Counted from the stretch's first letter, positions 1 to 6,994 are shown. The stretch is DNA of 34,487 bases from TA-21 sp035620895 (GCA_035620895.1 DASPFY010000016.1:1-34487); one strand, 5' to 3'. Notes: generated from the sequence alone by a model not told the origin. Numbers and translations: made by a program.

Positions 1-207
1 AGGATCTAGTAGCCCTAGTTCCCCTGATCGCTGGGCAGTATACCAAACTGATCCATTCTTAGCAGGAGCTACATCATGAGGATGAGATCCTGCTGGGACT
101 GAGAATTCTTTTAGCAGAGGATCCGTAATGGTCTGTGCAGATACTGTATGTTGAACCAGTGGAATAACAAAGATTGATACTAGAACTAAGCACAACTGGC
201 TTGCCAT
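1..207 (-). CDS. Secreted streptogramin-lyase-like (Vgb/NHL beta-propeller) protein, N-terminal part
   Basis: Partial gene running off the left edge; only the first 69 codons are present, starting at ATG 207-205. The product begins with a hydrophobic signal peptide (roughly residues 3-24, ending near VSA-Q), so it is exported. The mature part reads KEFSVPAGSHPHDVAP, then SVWYTAQRSGELGLLDP, which is the blade repeat of the virginiamycin B lyase-like / NHL beta-propeller family (P-H-D/G, then W-x-T, then G-x-L-x-x-x-D-P). In archaea these secreted propellers have no proven substrate, and antibiotic lyase activity should not be assumed. It is transcribed away from the tRNA-flanked island to its right. 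Family assignment is good, function unknown. Confidence 0.75.
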   Translation of the reverse strand, partial: MASQLCLVLVSIFVIPLVQHTVSAQTITDPLLKEFSVPAGSHPHDVAPAKNGSVWYTAQRSGELGLLDP

Positions 208-242
208 TGTTATAACAATACTAGCATCCTATTTTATTTTAA

Positions 243-261
243 TGGGCCCAAGGGGATTTGA
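243..261. repeat. Displaced copy of tRNA 3' end (candidate att site, distal)
   Basis: Nineteen bases, tgggcccaaggggatttga, identical and in the same orientation to positions 773-791. The latter are the last 19 bases of the CAU tRNA gene on the minus strand, from the T-loop to the discriminator base. A direct repeat that starts exactly at a tRNA end is the usual trace of integration into a tRNA gene. Confidence 0.6.
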
Positions 262-475
262 TTGAATATTAGAGAAACAGTATCAGGAATTAAAACTAAT
301 TAAGATAAAGAAATTCAATTAGCATTTGACTTTTCAAATAGTTATTTAGGATGTCAAATATTAAGAGTCAATCAAACAATAAAGGTCTCAGTCTAGAATA
401 TTTGACGAGTAATTTCTTCTAGTGTCTAAGTGCTAAACCGTTATTAGTTAATTTAGAACTGTAATTGTAATAAGA

Positions 476-694
476 ATGACCCTTCCCACGCATGTTCAAA
501 CCGATCAGTCAAGGTGGTTAATTGGTAGAAGGTCAGGTGTGGCTATAATAATAGTCCTAGTTTCAGGTATAATGTTTGGTTCCTGGTTCTTTTTTATTTC
601 TGATTTAGATAATGTGATTTGGAATAATGATAACTATCTGCCACCAGATTGCTATTCAATAAACGGAAAGCAGATATGTCCTCCTATGTCATAA
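476..694 (+). CDS. Small single-pass membrane protein, unknown function
   Basis: 72 residues. A short polar N-terminus (about residues 1-20, with an R-R before the membrane segment) precedes one hydrophobic helix (about 21-43, GVAIIIVLVSGIMFGSWFFF). A short outer tail follows with a C-x10-C pair (DCYSINGKQIC), which could form a disulphide. The ATG at 476 lies about 25 bases after the TA-rich motif gttaatttag, fitting a leaderless archaeal promoter. It is the only gene inside the tRNA-flanked island. I do not recognise a family. It is probably real because of the clean membrane topology and promoter spacing. Confidence 0.5.
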   Translation: MTLPTHVQTDQSRWLIGRRSGVAIIIVLVSGIMFGSWFFFISDLDNVIWNNDNYLPPDCYSINGKQICPPMS

Positions 695-772
695 AAGCCG
701 GTTCTAAATCAGGGTTACTCATCTTAGGATTCTAGTTAGTTATTAACATAGTGGGTTAAGTTGTTCTTAAAG

Positions 773-847
773 TGGGCCCAAGGGGATTTGAACCCCCGGC
801 CGACCGGTTATGAGCCGGTCGCTCTAACCAGGCTGAGCTATGGGCCC
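773..847 (-). tRNA. tRNA with CAU anticodon, probably tRNA-Ile2 (C34 to agmatidine) or elongator Met; no intron
   Basis: Complete 75-nt cloverleaf: acceptor GGGCCCA/TGGGCCC with discriminator A, D arm GCTC...GAGC, anticodon stem ACCGG/CCGGT around CTCATAA (anticodon CAU), T arm GGGGG-TTCAAAT-CCCCT. It is not the initiator, which is the AGCGGGG-type gene at 15847-15965. A GGGCCC acceptor with CAU anticodon fits archaeal tRNA-Ile2, the TiaS substrate, but elongator Met cannot be excluded. Its 3' end is duplicated at 243-261. Confidence 0.9.
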
Positions 848-952
848 GACAAACTTTTTCGATATGGAAATATGTATAAAGGTTTTGAAAGGGTAAAGTC
901 TCCCTCTAGAAATTATGCCAATTGATCTTGTATTATCAAGCACATTATCGGG

Positions 953-1609
953 CTAGTTAAATGGCTTGACGTATTTTTCATAAACTGCATCCAATAGCAA
1001 GTTTTGTGCGTCTAGAGATTTTACAGCTGCGTTAAAACAAAACTCATGTTTGTGATCTGGAATGTTTTTTATCATATTCCGCCAAATGTCTGCGTGTCTT
1101 ATGTCCGCTTCCTGATGAATTTTAAAATAGTTTGTTGAATCGGCATTTGATAAATTGTAAAATTTATTCAAGCCTTCAATCTTTGATCTGCTTATGTTCG
1201 GCAAATCCAGTTCATATGCGTACATTGCGCATACAGCTTCATCCAGCGGACTTTTAGTTAATTCCATAAGTGAAGATACGGCGTTTTTCGTATTTTCATC
1301 ACAAACATAATTCAGTAGATCTTGTTCTTTTATTCCTAGAGAGGTTGCAAATCTAATCCAAGGTTCAACATGGCTAGATTCTTCTTTATGGCTCTCTTCA
1401 ACTGTACTCCTTAATTCTGACTCTTCCAATTTTAACTTAATATTGTTAACCATTTCCGGAACCACTTTCACTAATTGAAAATACTCCAGAGAATATCCTT
1501 GTAAATGATTAAGGCCCAATTCACCGTTTGACCACATCTTATAAAATGGATGCTTTAAGAGACTCTTTTTCTCTACTCCTTGATCTATCCTGTAAATTAG
1601 TTTACTCAT
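953..1609 (-). CDS. CADD-like haem-oxygenase-fold protein (probable para-aminobenzoate synthase, folate/pterin pathway)
   Basis: 218 residues from ATG 1609 (a TTG lies one codon upstream). The family is TENA/PqqC-like with a haem-oxygenase helical bundle, and the protein is collinear with Chlamydia CADD. HPFYKMWSNGEL (residues 20-31) matches the segment holding CADD Tyr27, here Y23. Candidate diiron ligands are E72 or E76, H80, E133, H165, D169 and H172; the E133-H165-D169-H172 spacing equals that of CADD E142-H174-D178-H181. K143 matches CADD Lys152, reported to be needed with Tyr27 for self-sacrificing conversion of the protein's own Tyr to pABA. Inference: it supplies pABA for a tetrahydrofolate or methanopterin-type cofactor. 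It stands alone between the CAU tRNA and tRNA-Glu. The exact chemistry is untested. Confidence 0.75.
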   Translation of the reverse strand: MSKLIYRIDQGVEKKSLLKHPFYKMWSNGELGLNHLQGYSLEYFQLVKVVPEMVNNIKLKLEESELRSTVEESHKEESSHVEPWIRFATSLGIKEQDLLNYVCDENTKNAVSSLMELTKSPLDEAVCAMYAYELDLPNISRSKIEGLNKFYNLSNADSTNYFKIHQEADIRHADIWRNMIKNIPDHKHEFCFNAAVKSLDAQNLLLDAVYEKYVKPFN

Positions 1610-1758
1610 CAATAAGATTCATCATCAACCTATAATAAAACCTTGTGTGATAAGATTTTTTTGAATTAATCTTTTTCAGTTTTGGATAAACGCAAATATG
1701 TTGACTTGGTAATAAAGTTTAGAAACTTTATAACTAAATATATCCAATTCCATCGGCC

Positions 1759-1775
1759 GTAAAGTATTATATTGT
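1759..1775 (+). promoter_or_regulatory. TATA box for tRNA-Glu
   Basis: The sequence agtattatattg is centred near 1768, about 28 bases before the tRNA 5' end at 1797, the normal archaeal box A spacing. Confidence 0.4.
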
Positions 1776-1796
1776 GATTTATACATCATCCTACTG

Positions 1797-1901
1797 GCTC
1801 CGGTGGTGTAGTAATCGTACATAAAATAACGATTGCATAGTCCGGTCAAGCATTGTGGCCTTTCAAGTCGCAGATCCCGGGTTCAAATCCCGGCCGGAGC
1901 A
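1797..1901 (+). tRNA. tRNA-Glu (UUC) with a 29-nt intron in the D loop
   Basis: Acceptor GCTCCGG/CCGGAGC with A73; anticodon loop CTTTCAA (UUC) in stem GTGGC/GTCGC; T arm CCGGG-TTCAAAT-CCCGG. The D arm is interrupted: removing 1813-1841 restores GTGTAGTCCGGTCAAGCAT and a 76-nt tRNA. The insert folds as a perfect AATCGT/ACGATT hairpin, as expected of a bulge-helix-bulge intron. The exact cut is ambiguous by up to 4 nt because TAGT occurs at both boundaries (1809-1812 and 1838-1841). Confidence 0.9.
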
Positions 1902-2057
1902 TCAACAATCAATTAATTCTAATGCGTATTTATCCGAGAAGAAATCGATAAAATTGCGCGACTTGAAAAAATAAAACGGTGAACTAGACCGGACCACAAA
2001 TTTTGTAAAAGGATTAAATATCAATGAATAAACACTAGTCTAGGCCAGATTCCATTC

Positions 2058-2930
2058 TTGAATAGAAGAATTATTGAAGCAAATCCCTTGTTGGAGCAAT
2101 TCAGTTCTTATTTGTCAAGAATTGACGAATATCTTGCAAGAGAATTAGATCTCTATTCTTGGTCTGAATTTTACACGCCCTTACGATATGCGTCAGATGG
2201 AGGGAAAAGAATTAGACCACTAATACTGGTTTTGTCGGCAGAGACAATTTTAGCCAACAAGAATCCTACTGTAGATATTACAGAGGATATGTTTTTGGCC
2301 TCCTGTGCAATAGAGTTGCTGCACACGGAGTCTGTAATTCATGATGATATTATAGATAAGGAAGATTACAGAAGAGGTAAACCATCGTTCCATGTAAAAT
2401 ATGGATATAATAGCAGTATTCTTACTGGTGATTTTGTTCTTGGCATTATTTTGAATATATGCACCAAACTAAACAATTCAAGGGTATCCGCAGAATTGTC
2501 AATGGCAGCAACAAAAATGAGCGAAGGCGAAATGATGGAAATAAAGCTAACCAAAGATCCATCTCTAAAAGATGATGACTACATAAAGGTCATTGAACAT
2601 AAAACTGCATCATTATTTGAGGCCGCCTCAAAAATAGGCTCTTTATTGGGAGGAGGAACTGAGGAAGAAATTTGTGCTATGGGAAGTTTTGGGCATTTGC
2701 TCGGCATCGCATATCAGATACATGATGACATAATGGATTGGAACAATGAAGATAGATTATTCAACATTTTGGTAAGAAACAACGAGCAATCTGTTGAGTT
2801 CATAGACCGGATGGAACAATTGTACATTTCTTACTCATCCAAAGCTAAAAATGAATTAAAAAAAGTAAGTGATTCTGTTTCAAAGAAACATCTTGAACAC
2901 CTGACAGATTTGACATTTTTACAGTTCTGA
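2058..2930 (+). CDS. idsA: Polyprenyl diphosphate synthase (geranylgeranyl-type, trans-isoprenyl)
   Basis: 290 residues, TTG start. It condenses isopentenyl diphosphate onto allylic diphosphates to make the C20 or longer chains of archaeal membrane lipids. Family motifs: GGKRIRP (48-54), first Asp-rich motif HDDIID (95-100) followed by RRGKPS, and second Asp-rich motif HDDIMD (222-227). The residue five before the first DD is Glu rather than the aromatic seen in many short-chain enzymes, so chain length should not be assumed. The second motif is followed by WNNED instead of the usual D-x-x-G-D, and the tail is somewhat short (usual length about 320-340), so activity should be checked. Convergent with the peptidase gene, with a gap of only 2 bp. 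Confidence 0.85.
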   Translation: MNRRIIEANPLLEQFSSYLSRIDEYLARELDLYSWSEFYTPLRYASDGGKRIRPLILVLSAETILANKNPTVDITEDMFLASCAIELLHTESVIHDDIIDKEDYRRGKPSFHVKYGYNSSILTGDFVLGIILNICTKLNNSRVSAELSMAATKMSEGEMMEIKLTKDPSLKDDDYIKVIEHKTASLFEAASKIGSLLGGGTEEEICAMGSFGHLLGIAYQIHDDIMDWNNEDRLFNILVRNNEQSVEFIDRMEQLYISYSSKAKNELKKVSDSVSKKHLEHLTDLTFLQF

Positions 2931-2932
2931 GT

Positions 2933-3343
2933 TCATACAGTATTGCTTTCTATTTTTTTCATTCTGTTTCCTTTAGCTTGAAGGTTTTTTACATGTTCAG
3001 ATCGATATGAGTTAATGAATCGTAATGCAAAATTATCTGCACTTTTTTCCGAACCTCTATGTTCCATACCCCTGTATCTCAAATGATGATAAAACTCATG
3101 CAGTATGACGAAAGGATTGTAAAATATATCAGAATTCGTCGCATAAATGCGCTTTTGGTTTCCTACGTATACAGCATGTACGGTTTTTCTTTTACCTTTG
3201 ATAGTACCAACGATAACTTCTGGTGACTGTATGTTATAAAAATTAGACAATAGTTGAAGTGATTCCTCAGTTCTCTTATTTAGGATCATCTTTACTATTA
3301 ATGCCTGGGTTTCAGTTTCTGGAAATTCCATAGTCGTTTTCAT
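2933..3343 (-). CDS. Small zinc metallopeptidase-like protein (HExxH)
   Basis: 136 residues, no signal peptide, so cytoplasmic. The metal-binding motif H82-E-F-Y-H86 is preceded by the hydrophobic NPFVIL and followed by HRGSEKSADNFA, where E99 (or H95) would be the third ligand. This HExxH...E-x3-D layout is that of SprT/gluzincin-like minimal peptidases. No substrate can be named. The ATG is followed by MKTTMEF. Its 3' end meets the polyprenyl synthase tail to tail. An acidic small protein lies 85 bp upstream on the same strand and may be co-transcribed. Confidence 0.65.
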   Translation of the reverse strand: MKTTMEFPETETQALIVKMILNKRTEESLQLLSNFYNIQSPEVIVGTIKGKRKTVHAVYVGNQKRIYATNSDIFYNPFVILHEFYHHLRYRGMEHRGSEKSADNFALRFINSYRSEHVKNLQAKGNRMKKIESNTV

Positions 3344-3428
3344 TTTTCTCCAGTAACGTTTAAGAATCCAAAATCTAACGATAATATCGGGCTAATCATA
3401 GGGGATATTGAATTTGGTTAACGGCCTT

Positions 3429-3572
3429 CTATTCGTTTCGTACATCTTCTTCGACATCATCTACTATATCTTCTTCAAAATCATCTTCTATATCTTGTTC
3501 AAAATCATCTTCGATTTCCTCATCTTCCTTGGAAACTTTATCATTTTGCTCGGCTTTCAAAATCATGTGCAT
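3429..3572 (-). CDS. Very acidic 47-residue repeat protein, unknown function
   Basis: The minus strand carries an open frame from ATG 3572 to TAG 3429. After MHMILKAEQNDKVSK the product is almost entirely Asp/Glu with spaced hydrophobics: a repeat of the form (I/V)-E-D-D-F-E-(Q/E)-D-I, present about three times. The plus strand of the same DNA shows a hydrophobic frame (3408-3611), but that is simply the complement of GAA/GAT codons. A GGAGGT lies upstream on this strand (3596-3601) at a long spacing of 23 bases. The repeat could come from slippage or be a genuine acidic tail protein. It may share a transcript with the peptidase downstream. Confidence 0.45.
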   Translation of the reverse strand: MHMILKAEQNDKVSKEDEEIEDDFEQDIEDDFEEDIVDDVEEDVRNE

Positions 3573-3813
3573 TATCAATATAATCTCGGTAATATACCTC
3601 CGATGGAGTAATTAATAATTATTTAGAAACACTATGGCAATTATTCACAATTCAACGATCTGAAATTCTCGCAAAATGATGTTCTTGTGTAATATGAATT
3701 TGGATTGGATGTAAGTACTCTGTATTATGACGACTGAGTGGAAATATTGGCCAACAATTTTCGAAGACTAAGCAGCAAGTTTATAATAATTCTTGTCCCA
3801 AACAATTTTGGAA

Positions 3814-4215
3814 ATGATTGATACAATAGGTGGAGTAGTCATAATGGTCTCAGATCAAGCACGGGCAGTAAAATTTTATGCAGAAAAAGTTGGTTTTGAT
3901 ATTAGACTTAATGTTCCCTTTTTTGGTGGAAAATGGATTGAGATTGCGCCCAAAGATTCGGAATCGACTTTGAGTATTATGGAACCAAATTCACAACTGA
4001 TGCCTCCTGAAGAGTTAGAAATTGCCAGGAAAAACATAGGAAGAAACACGGGAGTGTGGTTCTATACCTCAGATATTCAATCAACGTATGAAGACCTTAA
4101 ATCCAAGGGCGTTGATATTACCAAACCAGAAAAACAAGAATGGGGTGGCATAATGTCGCTTGTAAAGGATCTTGATGGGAACATATTCACTCTGTTATCA
4201 TCTCCGGATGGTTGA
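3814..4215 (+). CDS. VOC-superfamily (glyoxalase/dioxygenase fold) protein
   Basis: 133 residues from ATG 3814; an in-frame TTG at 3793 would add seven. I prefer the ATG because a TATA motif (tttataataa, centre ~3784) is 30 bases ahead, while the TTG lies only ~9 bases from it. The single domain shows both halves of the VOC fold: GGVVIMVSDQARAVKFYAEK near the N-terminus (beta-alpha module 1) and GVWFYTSDIQSTYEDLKSKG, then VKDLDGNIFTLL (module 2). The metal-site His expected in the first strand is absent, and only the DPDGN-like turn with a Phe is kept, so the substrate and even the metal are uncertain. Possibly an antibiotic-binding or glyoxalase-like protein. Confidence 0.8.
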   Translation: MIDTIGGVVIMVSDQARAVKFYAEKVGFDIRLNVPFFGGKWIEIAPKDSESTLSIMEPNSQLMPPEELEIARKNIGRNTGVWFYTSDIQSTYEDLKSKGVDITKPEKQEWGGIMSLVKDLDGNIFTLLSSPDG

Positions 4216-4328
4216 TTTCGTTTTGTTCATATAATCATACCAACAATTTGTCAAAAAAAACAAACCGAATTGAGAATCCGAAATATCTTTTTGATTTTGA
4301 TTCTAGCTTATTTTCCGTTTTGAGATTT

Positions 4329-5066
4329 TTATTTATTTTGTATTACAATAACACTAATATTGTCTTCACCGCCATTTGTATTTGCTTTATCAACCAAAGC
4401 ATTACATACACTCTGTGGACCCCTTGAAATGTTACCCCTTAATATAGACAATATTTCTTTGTTACTCAACATATTGGTAAGACCATCTGAACAAAGAATA
4501 ATGCAATCATTTATTTCAGTGTCACAGCGCTGTAATTCAGGGAGGACTAATTCAGGTGTTCCCAAATAGCGTGTAACAATATGACGTAGACTGTGTGTTC
4601 GAAGTTCATCTTCACTTATAATACCTTGTTTTACCATTTCCATTACTAAAGAATCATCAGTGGTTAGTTGAATTAGACTCTCTTCTTTATTATACAAATA
4701 AGCCCTACTGTCTCCCAAATGAGTATAATAAAAAACTTCATCAAGAAATATGGATATTACTACTGTTGTCCCCATATTCGCAAGATTAATATCCCCTTTT
4801 CTAAATAGAATAATCTCCTCATTAGCTTTTTGCAGGGCTTTGTGGACTATTTGTTGAAAATTCTTTTTTTGACGGTCTGTATAAGTGGAGTATAGAATTT
4901 TTGCTATGGTGTTAACTGCAATGTTACTTGCCATCTCACCGCCTTCATGTCCGCCCATCCCATCTGCTAAAACATATACACCTACTTTGTCATTTACATA
5001 AATAGAGTCTTCATTATTTTCTCGAAGGAGCCCTTTATCAGATTTATGACCTGATACAATCAACAT
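4329..5066 (-). CDS. PP2C-family Ser/Thr protein phosphatase (bacterial PrpC/Stp1 type)
   Basis: 245 residues, a complete stand-alone catalytic domain, cytoplasmic. It should be a Mn/Mg-dependent phosphatase acting on phospho-Ser/Thr proteins. All PP2C motifs are visible: R-E-N-N-E-D-S (15-21), LADGMGGHEGGEMAS (33-47) with metal ligands D35/G36, MGTTVV (98-103), HLGDSRAYL (116-124), LTTDDSL (134-140), CSDGLTNML (192-200) with a metal Asp, and GGEDNISVI (232-240). No kinase or FHA gene is adjacent, so its partner is unknown. Its 3' end is convergent with the VOC gene. No TATA motif stands out in the short upstream stretch. Confidence 0.93.
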   Translation of the reverse strand: MLIVSGHKSDKGLLRENNEDSIYVNDKVGVYVLADGMGGHEGGEMASNIAVNTIAKILYSTYTDRQKKNFQQIVHKALQKANEEIILFRKGDINLANMGTTVVISIFLDEVFYYTHLGDSRAYLYNKEESLIQLTTDDSLVMEMVKQGIISEDELRTHSLRHIVTRYLGTPELVLPELQRCDTEINDCIILCSDGLTNMLSNKEILSILRGNISRGPQSVCNALVDKANTNGGEDNISVIVIQNK

Positions 5067-5328
5067 ATTTGATTTAGTAAAAAATGATATTTAAATGAAT
5101 AACACCTACAATTGTGATAATGGCGAAACTCTAACGGTATGAAAATTATTTAAATAGGAAGATGGTTGTTCCTCTTGAAGGAGCATTACTATTCTTATTC
5201 TGCCTACCTGTAACTAGAAAACAATTTAATATTTAGATGCCATAGAATTATTTACTATTCTTTAAAACTCTTGATAATGAATATATGCTATAGATACACT
5301 TATTAGTATTTTAAAATGACATATGATA

Positions 5329-6171
5329 CTAATAGCTGGTATCGTGATTTAATTCGTACTTTATATTATATTCCCTGTCAAACTCGGGATCTAATTTCTT
5401 CTTTTCAATGAACTTGCTATCATAGATTGTGTCAATTCCATAGGTATAATCCAGCTGCAATTTTGCATATCTTGAAGTACCATCACTTTCTATTTGTTCA
5501 AACAAACCTCCGGGTTGATTGGGAGTCGAAGCCATAATTGTCCTGCAATTGCTTCTTGCTGCAAAAGACGAAGCTGCTTGGTCTAGCTCTTTCTGCTCTG
5601 AATGTTCCAGAAAGTCTGCTTCATCTATAAACAAATATGCTGTATCATATGACTCAAAACCCGTAATATCCCTAGATTCCAATACTTTGATGCATGTTTT
5701 TTTTAACCATAAATCAGTAAATTTTGATTCTAGTCTAAGGAGAGGGAATCTTTTTTCAAATAATTTCTTTAACATTCTATCTACTTTTTCACTAGATTTA
5801 TCACTACTACCTGAGACTATGTATATCGATTTATAATCTAACTCCGATGAATACAGGATTTTCCAAGCAAGATATCTAAGAATGAAGGTAGTAAGACCAA
5901 TTCCTCTTGCCTTCTTTATCCAAACATTCTGATTTCGTTCTATAGTATCAAAGATAATTGCCTGAAAATCAAACAAGGGATATTGTATGTCATCTTTACT
6001 TGGCAGAGACAATAGATGATTGAAACAGCAACACCCATTTGTTTTCTCATGCTGAACCCAGTGTAGGTGGGAGTCCCATATCCAAAACGGCGTATCCAAG
6101 AAGATAGATAAACTGTTTTTGCCTTGCGGAAAGACTGAGGTATCTAGACCTAGCATTTCTTTATCTCCCAA
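5329..6171 (-). CDS. Terminase-large-subunit-like ATPase without nuclease domain
   Basis: 280 residues from TTG 6171; ATG 6156, preceded by GGAGAT, is an alternative start. The middle is a phage-type packaging ATPase: Walker A variant KKARGIGLTT (86-95, with R/K in the early position typical of TerL), a Ser-rich loop IVSGSSDKSSEK (118-129), Walker B LFIDEAD (180-186) and the coupling motif STPN (215-218) followed by GGLFEQI. The N-terminus has an unusual CCC cluster (47-49). TerL proteins are usually 450-600 residues with an RNase H-fold nuclease after the ATPase. Here the frame ends soon after a linker, and the next 250 bases downstream on this strand are stop-rich. No portal, capsid or small-terminase gene is near. 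It is either an old prophage relic or a domesticated ATPase. Confidence 0.7.
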   Translation of the reverse strand: MGDKEMLGLDTSVFPQGKNSLSIFLDTPFWIWDSHLHWVQHEKTNGCCCFNHLLSLPSKDDIQYPLFDFQAIIFDTIERNQNVWIKKARGIGLTTFILRYLAWKILYSSELDYKSIYIVSGSSDKSSEKVDRMLKKLFEKRFPLLRLESKFTDLWLKKTCIKVLESRDITGFESYDTAYLFIDEADFLEHSEQKELDQAASSFAARSNCRTIMASTPNQPGGLFEQIESDGTSRYAKLQLDYTYGIDTIYDSKFIEKKKLDPEFDREYNIKYELNHDTSY

Positions 6172-6295
6172 GCCTGCTCTATTTGCACTTATAATAGGAG
6201 TTCCTAAACAAAGTTAACTGAATGGTCTAGCCTTTTTATTTATCTCATTGCCATGATGAAAAATTTGACGAGTGTTCTAGGTTCTACTGCCTAAC

Positions 6296-6892
6296 CTAGA
6301 GATAATAATGTGCGAAGGTATTGGGTTCTGATGAATCTAGGTCCTTCGCAAATTGCCAATAAATTAGTCCGCCGTAGACAACCAAATCTCTGGCAAGCAT
6401 TTCCATTCGTGATTGCAATTTTTTGCTTACAATCAGACCGTTTGAGTCTAGGTCCTCTCGCTCGTTAATCGAAACACCATAGGGCAGACTCCAAGCATAG
6501 CACTGCCTTACTGCTGTCCTCATCTGATCCATCACAGTTAATCCCTTCTCGTGTGATGAGACAATGTACCCAAAGGTTTTTCCCGAAAATTCCTTCCAGA
6601 AAAAATCCAGAAAGTTTTTCATCGTCCCTGACATGGACCCATGATAATCAGGTGAAGCCAAGACAAATACGTTAGCCCAATTAACATCGGATGTAATCTT
6701 TTTGACACTTTCATTTTCAAATCTAGTGCTGGGCCTGTACATAGGCAGCTCAGTTTCTAATAGGTTCAACAGTCTTGCTTCAGTCTTATACTTGACAGAA
6801 ATAATTTCAAGGACATTTTTCAGAGTATAAGTACTAAAGGAATTCTTTCTCATACTGCTCCCAATGCCCAGGACTTTAACTTTTTGTTCCGT
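6296..6892 (-). CDS. NADPH-dependent FMN reductase (flavodoxin fold), apparent ACG start
   Basis: The first ATG (6853) would give 185 residues but cuts off the FMN-phosphate loop. Reading 13 codons further upstream gives EQKVKVLGIGSSMRKNSFS, the beta1-P-loop expected at the N-terminus of this family. There is no ATG, GTG or TTG in frame there. The minus strand has TATA box TTTATATA (6922-6915) exactly 26 bases before the codon ACG at 6892-6890, so I place a leaderless start at ACG (198 residues). Other family motifs: ASPDYHGSMSGTMKNFLDFF (flavin-binding loop) and GYIVSSHEKG. Role: two-electron flavin/quinone reduction in the cytoplasm. Divergent from the Cas4-like gene. The start choice is inference. 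Confidence 0.75.
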   Translation of the reverse strand, partial: TEQKVKVLGIGSSMRKNSFSTYTLKNVLEIISVKYKTEARLLNLLETELPMYRPSTRFENESVKKITSDVNWANVFVLASPDYHGSMSGTMKNFLDFFWKEFSGKTFGYIVSSHEKGLTVMDQMRTAVRQCYAWSLPYGVSINEREDLDSNGLIVSKKLQSRMEMLARDLVVYGGLIYWQFAKDLDSSEPNTFAHYYL

Positions 6893-6914
6893 AGGTTTTA
6901 ATCCTAATGTGGAA

Positions 6915-6922
6915 TATATAAA
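6915..6922 (-). promoter_or_regulatory. TATA box of the FMN reductase gene
   Basis: TTTATATA on the minus strand, centred at ~6918, 26 bases before the proposed ACG start codon; this places the transcript 5' end at or next to that codon. Confidence 0.5.
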
Positions 6923-6994
6923 ATATTTTTCAGTAGTGCCTGATAAAATAATATAACTATTAAGACGCGTTATATCAATAATATTCAGTAATTT

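Larger units (their letters stand above)
243..791. mobile_element. Remnant of a tRNA-integrated element (~530 bp between att repeats)
   Basis: The interval between the two 19-bp repeats is what an element integrated at the 3' end of the tRNA at 773-847 would occupy. It now holds one 72-codon membrane-protein gene (476-694) and AT-rich sequence; there is no integrase inside. A broken tyrosine integrase lies more than 31 kb away (32203-33264), with nothing in the sequence linking the two. Inference: a deletion derivative of an integrated plasmid or virus, or a very small cassette. Confidence 0.45.

Noticed and set aside
3408..3611. Plus-strand 67-codon frame, very hydrophobic
   Set aside because: It is the complement of the acidic repeat gene on the minus strand; the Phe/Ile/Tyr run is caused by GAA/GAT codons read in antisense.
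3793..3813. TTG 3793 as start of the VOC gene
   Set aside because: The TATA motif is only about 9 bases away; ATG 3814 is 30 bases from it and is preferred.
4212..4427. Plus-strand frame following the VOC gene
   Set aside because: It overlaps the PP2C gene in antisense and has low-complexity content.
6248..6300. Possible C/D-box small RNA (ATGATGA near 6251)
   Set aside because: No D or D' box (CTGA) at suitable spacing, so no sRNA call.
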